Below, piece after piece: positions 27,101 to 40,878 of a DNA stretch of 64,000 nt. A program made the position numbers and the translations under genes. The stretch's first letter is position 1. Each line of letters begins with the position of its first letter. Source of the stretch: Cinclus cinclus. Taxonomy: Eukaryota; Chordata; Aves; Passeriformes; Cinclidae. The notes under the pieces are model-generated. The model did no database searches and was not told where the DNA came from. It was given only the letters and a program-made list of their open reading frames with translations. Location: contig NC_085046.1 of assembly GCF_963662255.1 (NCBI RefSeq), positions 99,899,324 through 99,963,323 on the forward strand, given 5' to 3'.

Positions 27101-29459
27101 GCTGTAGGTATACAAAATGCAGCTGTTCAGTCTCCTAATGCCCACCATGAAGACAGGCAAACAGTTAAAATTTAATAACAAAAGAAGAATACATGACTTG
27201 AATTTCCCCAACAGCAGCATTGTCAAAACCTTCATTAGCACCAGAGCAATAGCACAAGAAACACTGCAACCATGTAGTGAGGGGTGGCCAAGTGGCACAC
27301 AAGGACCATGCTCAACAGTAGGGTTCAGATGTTTCTAAAGAACCTGCACTTACAGTAGATTAATTATACAGAAACCTTTAGGAAAAGTACAACCTCCACC
27401 CCCTGCAAAAGTATTTTCTGTTGTAATTTGTGGGTGTGCAATAATCAATGCAATTACTCTGCTAGTTAGTGAGTCATTCTGATAGGCATAGCAGTAGTTT
27501 GGCCTCTAACCCTCCTCCAAAACCTAACTTCAGATCTGTCAAAGAGAATTGCAAGATAATACACCCAGATCTATCTTCTATTCATTTTCATTGGAATTAT
27601 TTTGTCTTTTTTTTAAGGCCAGATGCAAGAGTCTTCAAGCATGATCAGTCTGCACTAAGCATAACCTCAGTTCATTAGAGCTGAACATGTTGGGGCATCT
27701 TATATTCCAAGGAAAAAAACCCTAGTATATTAATTGATAGGAGAATCTTACCTGACTTGCAAGTATAAGGAAAGAAGCTGAGGCAATAAACAGCACTTAC
27801 AAATGTATAAAAGCACACAGCTACCACATGCCACCATCTAATACCGTTAGACAAAATGTGTCAATTGTGGAACTCACTGACAGTGTTCAAAAACCATTCA
27901 ACCAGCACAGATATATTCTACATCCCTTTCTTGAAATACTTCTATGACTTCACTTTTAAGCTCTTACTCTACACTAAATTTCCAAGAAGTGTGTGCAGTT
28001 GAGGGATCAGCCTGATCGCCCTAGCAGTTCTATTTCTGCCTGCTGGAAACATGTTCCATCTGCCATCTTATTTTATAGAAATCAACAAGTTCAACTTTCA
28101 CAGATCACAAAACTCATCTGCAAGGTCTGAGAAATATATTAATACATGGTTCAAACTTGTATCTGTCAAACACTTATAAAAAGGTCTGAAAGGTCCTTAG
28201 ATCATACTAGCAAAATGATGACATGATTTTGTGCTTTCGTAATATTTTGAGGCCAGCACTGTGGTTTGGATAGGCTTTGCAAATAAGAATACCTTATAAG
28301 TCAAAGAACAGTTTCATGTTTTTCTTTTACTACCTGTTAATTAGTGGAGCTCATTTTTTGAGCTAGACAACAAAGCTTTTATCATACTAAAACCAAAAAA
28401 TCTCTGATTCAGTCTTCTAGTTTCCATTTTAACTGTGTACTACAAGTTTCAGTCTGTTCAAATCCTAGAATGCTGCTGCCTACCTGCTATTTTAAGGGGG
28501 CACCAAGCTCTCTACTAAGAAAAGGAGATATAATTTAAGCAAATTACTTAGAGTATATAGTGCCTAAGAATGTGTCGAGGATGGAAAGCTCACACATATT
28601 CTTTTCCTTTAAATTATGTTGGTTTCGGAGAGTTAGGACCTCTCTCTGTATATAACAGCTCTTCATTAACAAAAAAAAAAAAAACACCTCTCAAAATATT
28701 TGTGAAAGCAGTTAAAGATGCATTACACAATCCCACAATATTGCTGCCCTTTGTATTTCTGAAGCACTTGTGAAAAGAAAAATGTAGGTACTGTTATAAT
28801 TCCCTCAAGGAAAAGTTTTTGTGGACAACAGATGATGACAAAGCATGAAATTAAACTGCGAGTGCTGAACAAGATGCAAAAAGAATGAAAAATATGTAAT
28901 GACTTTGCAAAAAATTGGGAACAGGTGATTTATCCCTGTTATCAAAATGCTGCTTACATAGCTGTCTTTGTAGAGCACTGAGCCTTGAAACTGCAAAAAT
29001 TACTGAAAAACACATAATATGGATGTCACCTGTACTGGGAGATGTTTGCTTGCTGTTTACTTATTGAAAGCAGTAACAGCAGCATGAAAATGTACAGATT
29101 CTGTATGCCAAAATTAGTTTCTTAAACTGACTAGGTAAGACTAAACAGAACAGCGTGTGTGTGGAATAAAGGATGGCAAATCAGCCCACAGCGCTTTTGT
29201 TACTGCTTCTGGTTCTGCAATCATTTAACTCCTGGGCCTTTGCAATGAACACCATATTCAATTTTAAGTCAATATAACATCCAGTCAATGAGTATATACA
29301 AATCACTCTGCAATCCTTGATAAAGGAAGGGACTGTTACAAAATTTACAAGTGCTGCTGTTAGACATTTATTATAAAGTGGTAAACTTGAAGCATTTTAT
29401 GGCAGGAAATACTATCGAGATTTTTATTTTCAAAACATCGGCCAACAAGAAGAACTTAC

Positions 29460-29495
29460 GTGCTGTAACATGGCAGAATTGGATCTGAATCCTCC
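29460..29495 (-). other. Candidate 36-nt cryptic microexon in the upstream GNAL intron
   Basis: On the minus strand an ATAATCAG acceptor is followed by exactly 36 nt and a GTAAGTT donor. Read in phase 0, which is the phase of the known exon's acceptor, it would encode GGFRSNSAMLQH without a stop. The pyrimidine tract is weak and the exon ends in C rather than G. I recognise no homologous peptide in GNAL. It most likely reflects chance splice-like motifs. Confidence 0.12.
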
Positions 29496-32400
29496 CTGAT
29501 TATAAATCACAAATAACATTGTATTAGATCACATTTTGTATTAGCTGCATAGCACAGCAGTCTTCTATTCCATGCCACAATATATTTGGGCACAATTCAG
29601 TACAAAAAATGGAGATCCTCCCGTGGATTGTTATTTCACCAAGTAGTGAAAATCATGGAGTTAATTCTCACCTGCTGCTTTGAAGAGATAAATCTAAATG
29701 TGTACTTTGTCACCTTTTGACACTGAGAACCTGACCCCCTATTCAAGTTCCTTTCAGCCCTTCTTACAAGTCTGCCTCTGTTGTCATTACTCAGAGGATG
29801 GAGACTCCCCCAAAGAAGTCAAACCACTGGAGCACAAGGCTGAGGGGAGGCAGCTCTTCCCTGTCCCCAGGCAGCTCTCCTGACCAGCCTGTAGGGAACC
29901 CCTGCTGCGTCTGTAAATACAGTTTCAGAGTGAAGACAAATGTCCAGTGAGCTGTACAAACACAGGACTGCAGCCTGTAATTCTTCCAGTGCAAAAAGCT
30001 TCTACTACTTCCAGCTCCAACTGTTTTCCTTAAACCAGTTTTGAAGGTTATTCATCAAGGAACTATTTCATGCTCTAATATGCACTTTATTATTTGTAAG
30101 TTATTTCCTACCAGACAAGTGGTTTGCAAGGACAGAGAACTCTCATTTCCTTTTATAGATTTGATTCGGAAATAAATGCTGGCAACGTCATGTGACAAAC
30201 AGGCAGCATCCACAACTTGAGCAACTCTCATAATTGTATCAGAAAGTAATGGAAAAGCCAGTCTGCTGCTGCCAAATCTATTTAGCCTCCTACTCCTCTG
30301 CCCGAGTTTTATCTAAATTCTTCAGCATTATATCTTCTTTTGACACTTCTTCCTGTCCTTATCCATGTGCAAAGACTAGCTTCAGCACACTTACTCATTC
30401 ATAAATATTTATAATAGTAGGAAAGGCAATACAAGTCTCTGTGGCTAAACTAAACTGAGTTTCCTGAAACTTTTTCTTCTAATTAACAACCACAAGTATA
30501 GATATATGTACACAACTAAGGATTTCCTATGAAAAGCAAAAAACTTTTTTGTCTTTTCTAGCTGATAGTTGTTGTCTTTTAGTTTTGGGAAATGACTGGA
30601 TACAACTGCATGAACTAGTACTTTTGACTATCTGAAAGTAATGTATTTTAAAGGAATCCTACAATTTGAAGATGTGCTTACAACGTTTATGGATGCAGAA
30701 TTACTCTATCTTATTATTCAGTAAGATTAAGGTATCTTAATAAAGCTTTGAGAAGTAATACAAATAAATCTTAGCTGCAATTTATATAATTTCAACATTC
30801 TTCTAATGCCAGTTCCCACAAATCTAGTGCTGATGAGCCCCAGAAATCAACCTTTTCAGACTAATTTAGCAGAAATTTAGCTAGCAACTTCAGAAAAGTA
30901 AAATTTTTGATTCCTGCTATTTGGTTCTCAACTCCCATTCTGAAGAGTACATAATTTTCAAGAATTATGATAACAACATCCTATTATGTATACCATGGAA
31001 GGAATGTATATACAGTAACAAATGAAACTGTTGAGGCATCAGAAGCTAAGTAGTTTTTGTTAGCCCATAAATATTTTTACCACTCAGAAACTGCTTAGAA
31101 GTCAACAGAAATCCATAGGAATAAAAATCTGTGTCTTTATGAATATAGATGACTAGAGATAATTGACAACTTGTGGATGGGAAATTCTGTTGGAATTCAG
31201 AGCTGAGAGTCACTAAGGGAGCCCAACTGTTTGGCATGTAGATGTTTCCAGAGTACCTGAAAAAAATACTTTATAGAGCTTAAGATAGCTTCTTCCCTTT
31301 TCCCCCAGTCTTTTATTTACTGTTTGCTGCAGGATTATTTCTCACTTCAAATGCAATCTAACATGAAAGCTGCTGATCAATATTGTAAACAGATGATTAG
31401 TGTCTTGTGACTGCCAAAGAACTGCTAATGAATCTCAACAAATGATGCTGAAGCAGGGACATGAGGTAAAATAATTGAATTGAGGGAGATAATAAAACTA
31501 GGTAATTCCTTCAGTTTAAAAGGCAAATATTGCCAGAGCTCCTTAAACAGAAAGAAACTATTTACACTTGTCTCAGAAATGGTAGGAAATCCATTTCATT
31601 GGATTAATTAAAATCAAACTGCCACCAACTGCAGCACTGCCTACCTGAAGTAAAACATGGAATTTGTGAGTTTGAGGTCATTGATACTGGACCCTTCCAA
31701 CTGCAAGAAGTGAGGTGAGACTCCAAGGAGCCCCCCTGAACCTTCTCTCCCTTCTCTTTCCTTCAGGTACTACTTAGCTACAGAGCCTGCCAGAACCACC
31801 ACAGGTCCATCAGCAACCTCCCTGCAAGACGAGTGGTTGCACACGAACAAAAAGGACCTGCTGGACATTGCAGGGGGTGAACAAATTTAATTCAGCTGGA
31901 TCTGGAGAGAAAACCTGACAGATATGTGCCAGTTGTGAGTGAGGCCTTGAAACAAGTGAAGACAAGTCAGACAAGGACTTTTGTTGCCATTTGTTACAAA
32001 ACTCAACCAACCAACTTCAGAATGAAACAGAGAAATGAATAATGTCTTCTAGCAGTAAGCACTCTGAATTTCTAGGGAAATTCCATTCCACAGACATTCA
32101 GTCTTTTATGACCGCTTGCTTCCTGTGAATGACTGAAAGAGATGGCTGGGCAACAAAAGCATACAATTTTGTCCCTACTCTCTAGACATCTCCTTGAAGA
32201 ATGCCAGGAACAGGTGTATTGTAGACTATGGCCTTTAAGCAACCACAAATTTTTGAGAACTGAAGGTAGTAAAATTATTAGTAGTTACTTTTAATTAAAC
32301 AAGATTCTCTTCCTCTCTAGCTGCCCACTGATCCATTGTTTATTAGCCCATAGCTTTTCCAATTTTTTAACGTGAAATACACTAGTGAGGGAAAGAGCAT

Positions 32401-34527
32401 TCTTCATTAATTCCATCAAAGACTTTTTGGCAGCTAAACCAGAAAATGTATGTAAACACCAGAAGTGAAATTCTTGATCATTTGTAGCAAATCCAAACCT
32501 TAACACTGCAAAATAAGCCAATATCTACATTTAAAGCAAACAAAAAATATTTAAATACACACTGGAAAAGCTGTTTATTTCCAGGAAAAAAATAGGCATT
32601 GACTTGGAGAACTCATGACTCTAAACAGTACTTTGATCTGTCACACTTGGTGTATGGCACATTTGGTTAAACATAAATGACTTCTTCATATGGAGCTATT
32701 TCTGCTTTCAAGCTGGGGATTTCTTATCTACCTTTTAAAGACTGAGGTTTATTTTTAATGCAATATAATTCAATTAAACATTTGACAAACTTTTAAAGTT
32801 ATTTATACATTTAAGTTCATTACAGATTCATTGTGTAAGAGGAGGAAATTTATGTAAGTACTTTGCTTTTCATGATTTGTTTTTTACAAGACCATACTTT
32901 AAAATTGTATTTATTCTGCAATTAAAAAGGCAACTAAATAATAGAGCCTTCTGCCTACAATACTTTTGTTAGTGTAATGTTTTTTCACAAAGATTTATTT
33001 ACATTAAACTATAATAAAATGTGGATAAAGAGCAGAATGATCTTAACAAGAGAATAATGATCCACAAACCAAAGTTGTGTGACTTTTCTATTCAAAACTA
33101 AAGGACACTCAAGTCCCTTATATAAATTACAGTTTTTGTTGCTCAAAATCATAAAAATATAAATTAATTGTCTAACACATTCATTGACTTTTAGGAATCA
33201 TATTGAAATCTGACAATAAAAAAAGTATTTTAACTAACTGGCTCTTCAATGCACTGTATTTGTACAGTTTCTACTTAATGTTTCCCCACACAGCTGAGTA
33301 TTTAGTGCTGTCCTTGGGCACTGGATGCTTCCCACACAAAATGACTGTACTGAGAACATACAGGTTGCAGCAAATCTCAGGAAGGTTGGAGGACATTTTG
33401 CTTTTGCACCCCCAGGCACTCGGTGCAATGGGACCCTGATGTTAATTTGAACCTTTAAATACATAAACTCCTGTGCAAGGCTCCAGTGGCCATTAGCATC
33501 CTCAGACTTCCCAGATGGGGCAAGGATTTAAGCTGTTGTTTGCTCCTGGTGAGCAGACTGGCAGAACTGTACTCAACATAGCCTAAGCAGGCTGCTGCTC
33601 CCTTGAACAATTATTAAAAATGTAGAGAAAATGCTGGCTTCCTAAAACGGCATTTTACTACCTCAGCAGTTGCGCTTCTGTTGATGGCGACTGCTGTGGA
33701 CAACTACAAATACCTTTTTTCTACATATTTGGTAGAAACAAGATGGCAAGCACACTACCCCAGTTGATTAACAACAGCTACAGAATCCATAGAGCTACAT
33801 CACACATGAAGATGAAACGCAGGTCTGCAAACAAATCTTAAAATAGCATAAATAAACATAGTTCAATGGTCAGTAATTGATCCATGATCATCTTGTTTAT
33901 GATACCATTTTAAATTACAAGTCAATGCTACCAGCCCCTTGATGCACAATTATTATCCAGTTCATTACTACATATACTTCTAATGGTATGAGCTGGTAAA
34001 CTGCAAGATATTTATTATCAAGAGAATACTGAAAAGTTATTTTCCCTTTAGAAGAAGCAAACAACAAGATAAACATATCTGCTTCTACTGAAGTAAACTG
34101 GCTAGCAGGACTCAAGAGACATTTCAGGTTTTTGGTAAAGCAACAGGCAGCCAGAATATTGTATTTGCCATGTTTCAATTATATAATTTCTAAAGACTCA
34201 TTCTAAAATAGATGCCAACGATTAGACAGCTAGCTGAACTGACTTAATATATTTCAAAGATCTTAAGTGGCTCCTGTTACTCTAGGTAAGCTGACTGAAT
34301 TAAACATTTCCAAAAGGAAAACTGCATTAAGTTCCTAAAAATATGGTAGAAAATAATTTGCAACAGAAGAGGACAACAAAGTTATGATGGAGTACCATTA
34401 AATAAAATAGGTATCTTTGTTAGGTAGCAGCCACAAAAAGAGAGTTGATACATATTAAAAAAACACCCCAAGAATTTTATAGAAAAGTTGTAAACAGTTC
34501 TGTTTGGTTTTCTTTTTTGTTTTTTCC

Positions 34528-34548
34528 TTTTTTTTTTTTTTTTTTTTT
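34528..34548. repeat. Poly-T tract, 21 bases
   Basis: Uninterrupted T run preceded by shorter T runs from 34508. On the sense strand it is poly-A. I saw no adjacent retroposon body. Confidence 0.95.
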
Positions 34549-36503
34549 GCTTAGAGACAGATATGGGTCATATATCACAGAGTTTTGCTAGATTAATTAC
34601 ACCTGATCAGCATATGAGGAATGCAAACCTGTGAATAGCAGCAGTGTAAGAGCAAAAAATCTAATGTAAGTGTAAGTATTTCACAGGAGTGAGCTTCTGA
34701 TAGCTTAATTGCATCATTCAAAAAACATGATTACAATGGTGGAAAAAATCCTTAGGTCAGAATACCTACTCTACCTTGACAGATCAATGCAGATACACTG
34801 TATTCATATGCTGTATGAATTTACAAGATATAATTTAATTGGCATCACATTTTCGGACATTATGCTCCCTGTGACAAGAACAAAATGGTTATTAAACTTT
34901 TGGTGAAATTGTGACATTTATCAGGCTCACTCATCAGTTCTACATTTTGTAATATAAATTTTATATTTACACATTGTTTTTATATATCAACATAACAAAA
35001 AAATAGACCTTTTTAAAGTTTCAGTTCTCAAAATATATGTCCTTGCAAACATAATCTATAGCTACTAATTTTTAAATGTTATTGACCTGTGTATCTATTT
35101 TCAAATTTAAATAAAAAAATTCTAATGGCAACTTATAGAACAATCAAAATTTTCTTCTGAATATATCAACTTATTCTCCATTAGGGCAGTATAAATCTGG
35201 TACACTGCAAAATGCAGAGTCAATCCTGTGACTTGGAAATTTTCCCTTTGTAGATTTACAGCCACATCAGCAACTATTGACATATAGCAACTAACACTTG
35301 CCTGCTCCTAATCAAGATTACCAGAAACAAAGTTGGAAGACCACAGATTATCTAACATACCTCCCAGAAAACAGCTGCTCTGTGGCAGTATCATTAGATT
35401 ATAAATCATAAACCAGATGTAAGATTCTATGTCATAAACCACAATGTAGATGCATCAATCTTTTAGTTCTTTAGTTAAAACATTAAGTCAACAAATAAAG
35501 TGCTTAAATCTGAAAGTATTTCCCTCATCAGTCATATTTTGCTACTCATCTCGGCCCTTAAGAAAAATCAGAAATAAAATGTATTGTAAAATAATGTCAG
35601 CATGATTAGCATATCTATTTGCATAACATCCAAACTGCTCTATCCCATATGGAGCATTTAGTGTCAGCACTAACAACTTAAAACATCTCTTCGAAGAAAA
35701 GCACGCACTTTATTTGTGGATGCACTGACTTTTCTGTAATGGCTTGTAAAACACATCAGTCACCTCTAGTCTAACTCGGGGCTCTCATGCTGTCATGCCA
35801 AACCACTGGGAAGCCCGAGCCAGAGGATCACAGAGGCCATTCCTGGCTTTCCCCAGAGGCAATCACCCACCCTCCACATGGAGCAGCTTCCTGAAAATGG
35901 TCATTCTCTCCTTCTTTCCAAGGGCCACTGCCCAGGAAAGGCAGTGCCCTGCACAGACACCCTCACTGCCTCTTGGAGTCTTGGGGTGGGAGCTCAGCTG
36001 AGCCAGTGTGAGGAGAGAGATGGAGACACCACTGGATGGGATGCCCAAGCTTTCCCTGGGCACTGACAGTGCCCAAGGTAAACACCAGCTGCACATGCAC
36101 AGACTACGCTTTAACTGACTTGGAGTTAAAACTTCTACGATAGATAAATCAAACACATCACTAAATAATGGGACAAGAGATCCCATTATCTTCAGCTTTA
36201 CAAAACCAGTCAGCATTCTTATCATGTATGAAAAAAAAATCTATTTTTACTAAGTTCTACACTAATATCCCATGGAAAACAAGTGTTTTCCATCTCTCTC
36301 TATGTATAAACAGTAAGAAAAACTCATGTGCTCTTCCAAAATTACTCAAGCATAGGTCAATTCAGCTGTACTTCAGCTGCAACTGAAGCATGTCAAGCTC
36401 TATCATGTATCATATAGCTCACTTTTCACATGTTTATCTGGGATTATGTATCTTGCTTACACAACTTGGAGACAGACCCAGGGCAAGCGTGTGAGAGTCC
36501 AAG

Positions 36504-36529
36504 TAAATAAATAAATAAATAAATAAATA
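36504..36529. repeat. (TAAA)6 tetranucleotide microsatellite
   Basis: Six and a half perfect TAAA units. A likely length-polymorphic marker. Confidence 0.95.
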
Positions 36530-38073
36530 CCTTTCATACCTTTGCTTTTTGTTCAAGAATTTCATTTTCTCTTAGAGACTTGTGTTTAAAAATTATTTTC
36601 TAAAAATGAACAATCAGTCTTACCCAGATCACTGCAGAATTATAAAAAGTGGGAAAACCACTGTAGTACTATCCATTTTATTACCTATTTGATGCTAGCT
36701 GAAAACTATTAAATATTCTATCAAGGCTTATCACTTCCAGTGTTCCATCTTACTTTTTCTGAACTGTCTGGACCATGCAGTCTATGAATTTGCCATGATT
36801 TTTTAAGAAATGGGGGATTTTGGTAACAATCCTATTTCAGTATTTACTATAAATAATACTGTAGTAAGCCCATCATGCTGGCAGAAGTATAGCACACTAC
36901 AGGAAATACGTGTTCTTGGAGGTGATTTGGATTGAGCAATTGGGTAGTGCTTTGAAGAGAAATTATTCAAGTCCCTGTTGGCACATTCAACATGAGTAGG
37001 TCAAGTATATGGCTAGATGTTGTGCTATTCTTTGCAATTTAATAACAGTGCAAATATGAATTGAGAATATTTCTCCCATACAAACATAAAAAAGCAATTA
37101 TAGCCATATCAGCAATGAAAAAAATACGAAGTACACTGTGATTGTTGGTTTGCTGGCAAATTTCCATGCAATAATCCTAAAAAAACTACCTAAGAAAGTT
37201 TCAAATGTAACAATAATGGTTTTCAGAGATGATCTGGAAAACAAGTTCTGCTTATGGAACTGGTTTTTGTATTAAACTTTATATATTTCAGTCAGATTCC
37301 CCAAACCACTTAAATTATGGGCAACAATATAATGAAAGGGAATCATAATACTTTAGACTGCGGTGTTCTAGGACAAAATCAAAGATAAATCAGCTTTTCT
37401 AACCCAAGAATCCCGGGTAGTAGACGATTGCCTGACTGGGGATTTTGCCTGACAAAAGGGGTAAAAGCTGCAAAGTGATGTTTCTCACTGGTTTCTTAAG
37501 GACAAGGGTAGGTAGCATACATGACAAAGAGAAACAGCAAACAAGGAAGGTTCTGGGGGCAATAACTCTTTCCTTTCTAGGGCATAAACCACCACCAAGG
37601 ACAGCAGAAGGAAAAGCAACAACCTTGGAAGCATCTGCCTTCAGCTGAGCATATCCTCCAGAACAAGTATGAACACAGGATGGGAACGTGCTCGCTGCAA
37701 TGACAGCTTTGGTCCAGGTCTGTTTCTCTTCTATACTCAAAGTATAGGTTGTGGGGAAAAATTTTCTTAGATCTATATATGCACCCTCTTTGAAAAATGG
37801 TCTGAAGAACATGGCTGTATATCACTTAATATCAGATGCAACATTTCCACTTTTAGAGAAACAGACGTTTTTGAAACACTACACAAAAACGTGCTTAGGT
37901 TCCACATTCAAGCGGCGTTGAAGTTTTGAATCAGTGGCACATTTCAATCTCCAGAACATTTAATTTCTCTCCTATTTGTAAAGCTCCTATGATATGGTTG
38001 AGATCTAGCCTATGACTAGATCCTTTGTACCAGAAAAGAGACTCTTCCAGCCAAACTGTTGGGAGAAAAAAAA

Positions 38074-38124
38074 TTTATATAAATATATATATAACTATAT
38101 ATATATACACACATATATATATAT
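38074..38124. repeat. AT-rich dinucleotide tract with a TACACACA core
   Basis: Interrupted (AT)n blocks flank a short ACACACA segment. The tract is largely self-complementary, so it could form a cruciform or hairpin and is a probable hypervariable microsatellite. Confidence 0.9.
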
Positions 38125-40513
38125 CCCTGAACCTCTCTTCAGGTGGGGAGCTCCCTCTCCTTTATCATGCTAGCTCTCAAGCAAGATATATGTTTTCAAC
38201 ATGATTTTGATTTTACTTGATGTACTGTTAAAAACCATCTTATTCTAATATGGGTAGATTGGAGGTTATTTTTTATTCCAAACTGGTTATCTATTCCACT
38301 TTAAAGCTAGGAGAAGAAGGGAGAGTTTGGAGAGAAATAAAGCATTCCAAATAATATGAATATGAGAAAAAGAGTAAAATAAATATTCCTAACAGGAAAT
38401 TAGGCATTCTTAAGACAAACTTTCAAAACTTGAGGTAAAAAAGGTCAGTTCTAATGACTAATTTGTTCACTTGACAAGAATTCACAACCATCACAGCCAA
38501 CCCTCTGGCAATTATAAAAATGCCCTGACTGATGCTGTCTTGTGACTTTGACTGTATTTTTCAAAAAATATTACATAAAAGAGTGATTTTTAGTTATTTT
38601 TCTCTGGCAGTCTAAAACTTTTACTTTCTTAATTTGATTTCTAAGACCTCTCAAGCAACAAATAGTTTTAATGTGAAGAGTATTCCACTTGAGTGACATC
38701 AGTGTATGTAACTCACTTAAAATCTGCAGCAGACATTGTGATTATTTTAAAGGACAGGGGAAAAATATGTAAATTTGGTTATGATGGTTTATCTTCAGAT
38801 TTTAACAATGTAAAGTATTCAGGAGAAAACAAACGAAACAGCAAGAGACAAGCAAAAGCATCTCAGAATATGTAAGGAGTGAACTGAGTCACTGAAAATT
38901 TGTTTTCCTCTTTCTTCACAATTTTCAATTGGCCATCCAATTAATCTGGTAGAGAATGTCATAACTCTGTTTCCTTGCCGATAAAACCATAGAAAATTTG
39001 CAGTAGTCAAAGCAGAGAAAATAAAAAAAAATCTGTGATTTCCAACATTAATCATGTAATTGAATCTTTGCTCTGTAAATCAGCTTCAGCACCTATCCTA
39101 AGCACCACCCTCATAGTAACTATGGGAAAAGTACTCAGAACCCATTGGTCCTCAGGAATTAGTATAGCAGGTAAGAGGAAGAATGGTGTTTGATCTTGGA
39201 GATTTAGCACTAGAGTTGCCTGTTTTTCAAGTTCTTCTATGGTAAAGTAGCAGAAAGGAAGTGTTATTAAGGAAAGCACTCTAGCTGCAAGGGATGAAAA
39301 GATCCACATTCATTTCTGCATGTGACTCTTAACAGTAGTCTATGCAAAAAAAACCAACAAACCCAAATATCTGTACCCATATTGCTCTGCTCTCCCTGTG
39401 CTGTGGGTTTTTTTGAGGAACCTTTGTTTCACCTTAGCTCATATATTTTAATGTATCTCCATCTTGTCAATTGGGCTTTAAGGTATTTTTGACTTTCTAA
39501 CTTGTATCAACACTAGTCAAATTAAAAAATTATCCTTGATTTTGTAACAACAGAGATAACAGAGAATGACTTTACACTATAGTCTGTGTTACTAATCCTA
39601 AAAGGCAAAATGTACCTATTATGTTCTCTTTCTACTGACAAATTTTATCTCACTCCTGAAATACTAATTAAAAAATATTCCTTAATTATTTAACATTGAA
39701 CTATTTTTCCCCTTTTGATTTGGCATTTCAAAAGTTAGAATTATTCAATACAAAATAAATAAAAATTCAGCTGCAGCCAAAAATGACATTTTTCTCAATT
39801 AAGTAACACCACTGCATGAAAAGAATGTAAGCAACATCTTGATTTCTATATGTGCTTGCATAAAGTCAAGGCAAACATTTTGTAAAACTTTCACAGAATA
39901 CTTAACCCAGTAATTTCTAATCATCCTAAATGAATGGCAAAAATGCACTCGGTAGAATGTGCACATGCTTACACAAGTAGATTATTATGAATGCTATCAG
40001 TAAGAACGATAATTTGCAAATGATTAAACTGCAAAGATAAATAGAAGGTCGATTTTTATAACTTGATTCTGGCTTTGCCTAAAAGGATTGATGAGAAGCT
40101 GGTACAATTGTCAAATAAAGTCCTGAATCTCCATTTTAGGCATCTATTTATTTCAACAAAATTCCTAAGAGATACACCATTTACAAGAATTAATATTTTC
40201 TATGGTCAAGGAATTCTGAAACTATTCTTTATATGAACATAACTTACTTATTTTTATTCAGTTTCTCATACAAGACTTGAGACTTTATTTACATGGTAGT
40301 TTTATTTAAGGCTATGTTTTTCTTGAGATTCAGAAACAGGAATGCTCTTACATTTTTTCATATTATCCTCCCAGCATATCCTAGATCCAACACGGGTAGC
40401 TTCATCCTGAAAAATGTATCAGGACTATCCTACATCCCTGCACAGACGTTCTTTGCTCTTTTAATTTCCTAACTTCTCTGTAAGAATGAAGTCGAGAAGG
40501 GGGCACTTTTCAA

Positions 40514-40878
40514 CCCGCCCTTTACAAGTTGTTACAATACTTCATGGAGTAATAGTTGAGACTATGGCATCACGTATGGAATCACTGTAAATGATTACAA
40601 ATCAGTGCAACACATCAGCATCCAGCCATGCAGCACAGCAGCCAAGATCCCGCCCTTTTCCAACCAAGGGCCCTGCTGTGCCAGCTGTGATTCTGGAAGG
40701 AAACTAGCTGAGGGAGAAAGTGTTTTCTAGCGAGTGAAAGGGACAAAGTGTGATAGCTGACCTTGTTATTTCCTGGTTATTGCTCTTTGTGCTGAGGAAA
40801 TAGGCATTTTAGCAACATCAGCTCAAGCCAGCCAAGATTGTCTGCTTCTTAATGGATTACGGTAACTCTTCCTTACCG
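40514..40878. promoter_or_regulatory. Possible regulatory cluster: two CCCGCCC boxes and two short dyads
   Basis: In a CpG-poor window, CCCGCCCTTT occurs twice on the same strand (from 40514 and from 40649). Between and after these lie an inverted GCACAGCAG/CTGCTGTGC pair (40633-40641 and 40673-40681) and a CGGTAA/TTACCG dyad with a 7-bp spacer (40860-40865 and 40873-40878). The GC boxes fit SP/KLF-family binding in principle. There is no CpG island or start-site evidence, so an intronic enhancer is only a guess. Confidence 0.15.

Larger units (their letters stand above)
20956..34500 (-). other. GNAL intron upstream of the exon, proximal part
   Basis: Mostly AT-rich with GC-richer patches at about 21.4-21.65 kb, 22.6-22.95 kb, 23.5-23.9 kb, 26.2-26.5 kb and 31.65-31.95 kb. 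These patches contain few CG dinucleotides, so they are not CpG islands. I looked on the minus strand for the preceding GNAL exons (the GAGESGKST, KKQKILDIRKN and NPENQFRSDYI regions) and did not find them. Listed separately are an AG repeat, a bulged hairpin at 24.05 kb, a C-rich open frame at 23.3-23.97 kb and a 36-nt microexon candidate at 29.46 kb. Confidence 0.7.

Noticed and set aside
27752..27795. Short minus-strand segment between a CCTCAG acceptor and a CAG|GTAAGA donor
   Set aside because: Splice-like motif pairs of this kind recur by chance in long introns, and no coding homology is seen.
28456..28465. GTTCAAATCC, resembling a tRNA B box
   Set aside because: No A box at the right distance and no cloverleaf arms around it.
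31660..31720. GGACCCTTCCAACT stretch resembling the CR1 3' end
   Set aside because: No reverse transcriptase motif upstream and no terminal short repeats; too short to call.
37399..37812. 137-codon minus-strand open frame
   Set aside because: Overlapping frames are open on both strands, no domain recognised, and no transcript signal such as a CpG island or strong Kozak context.
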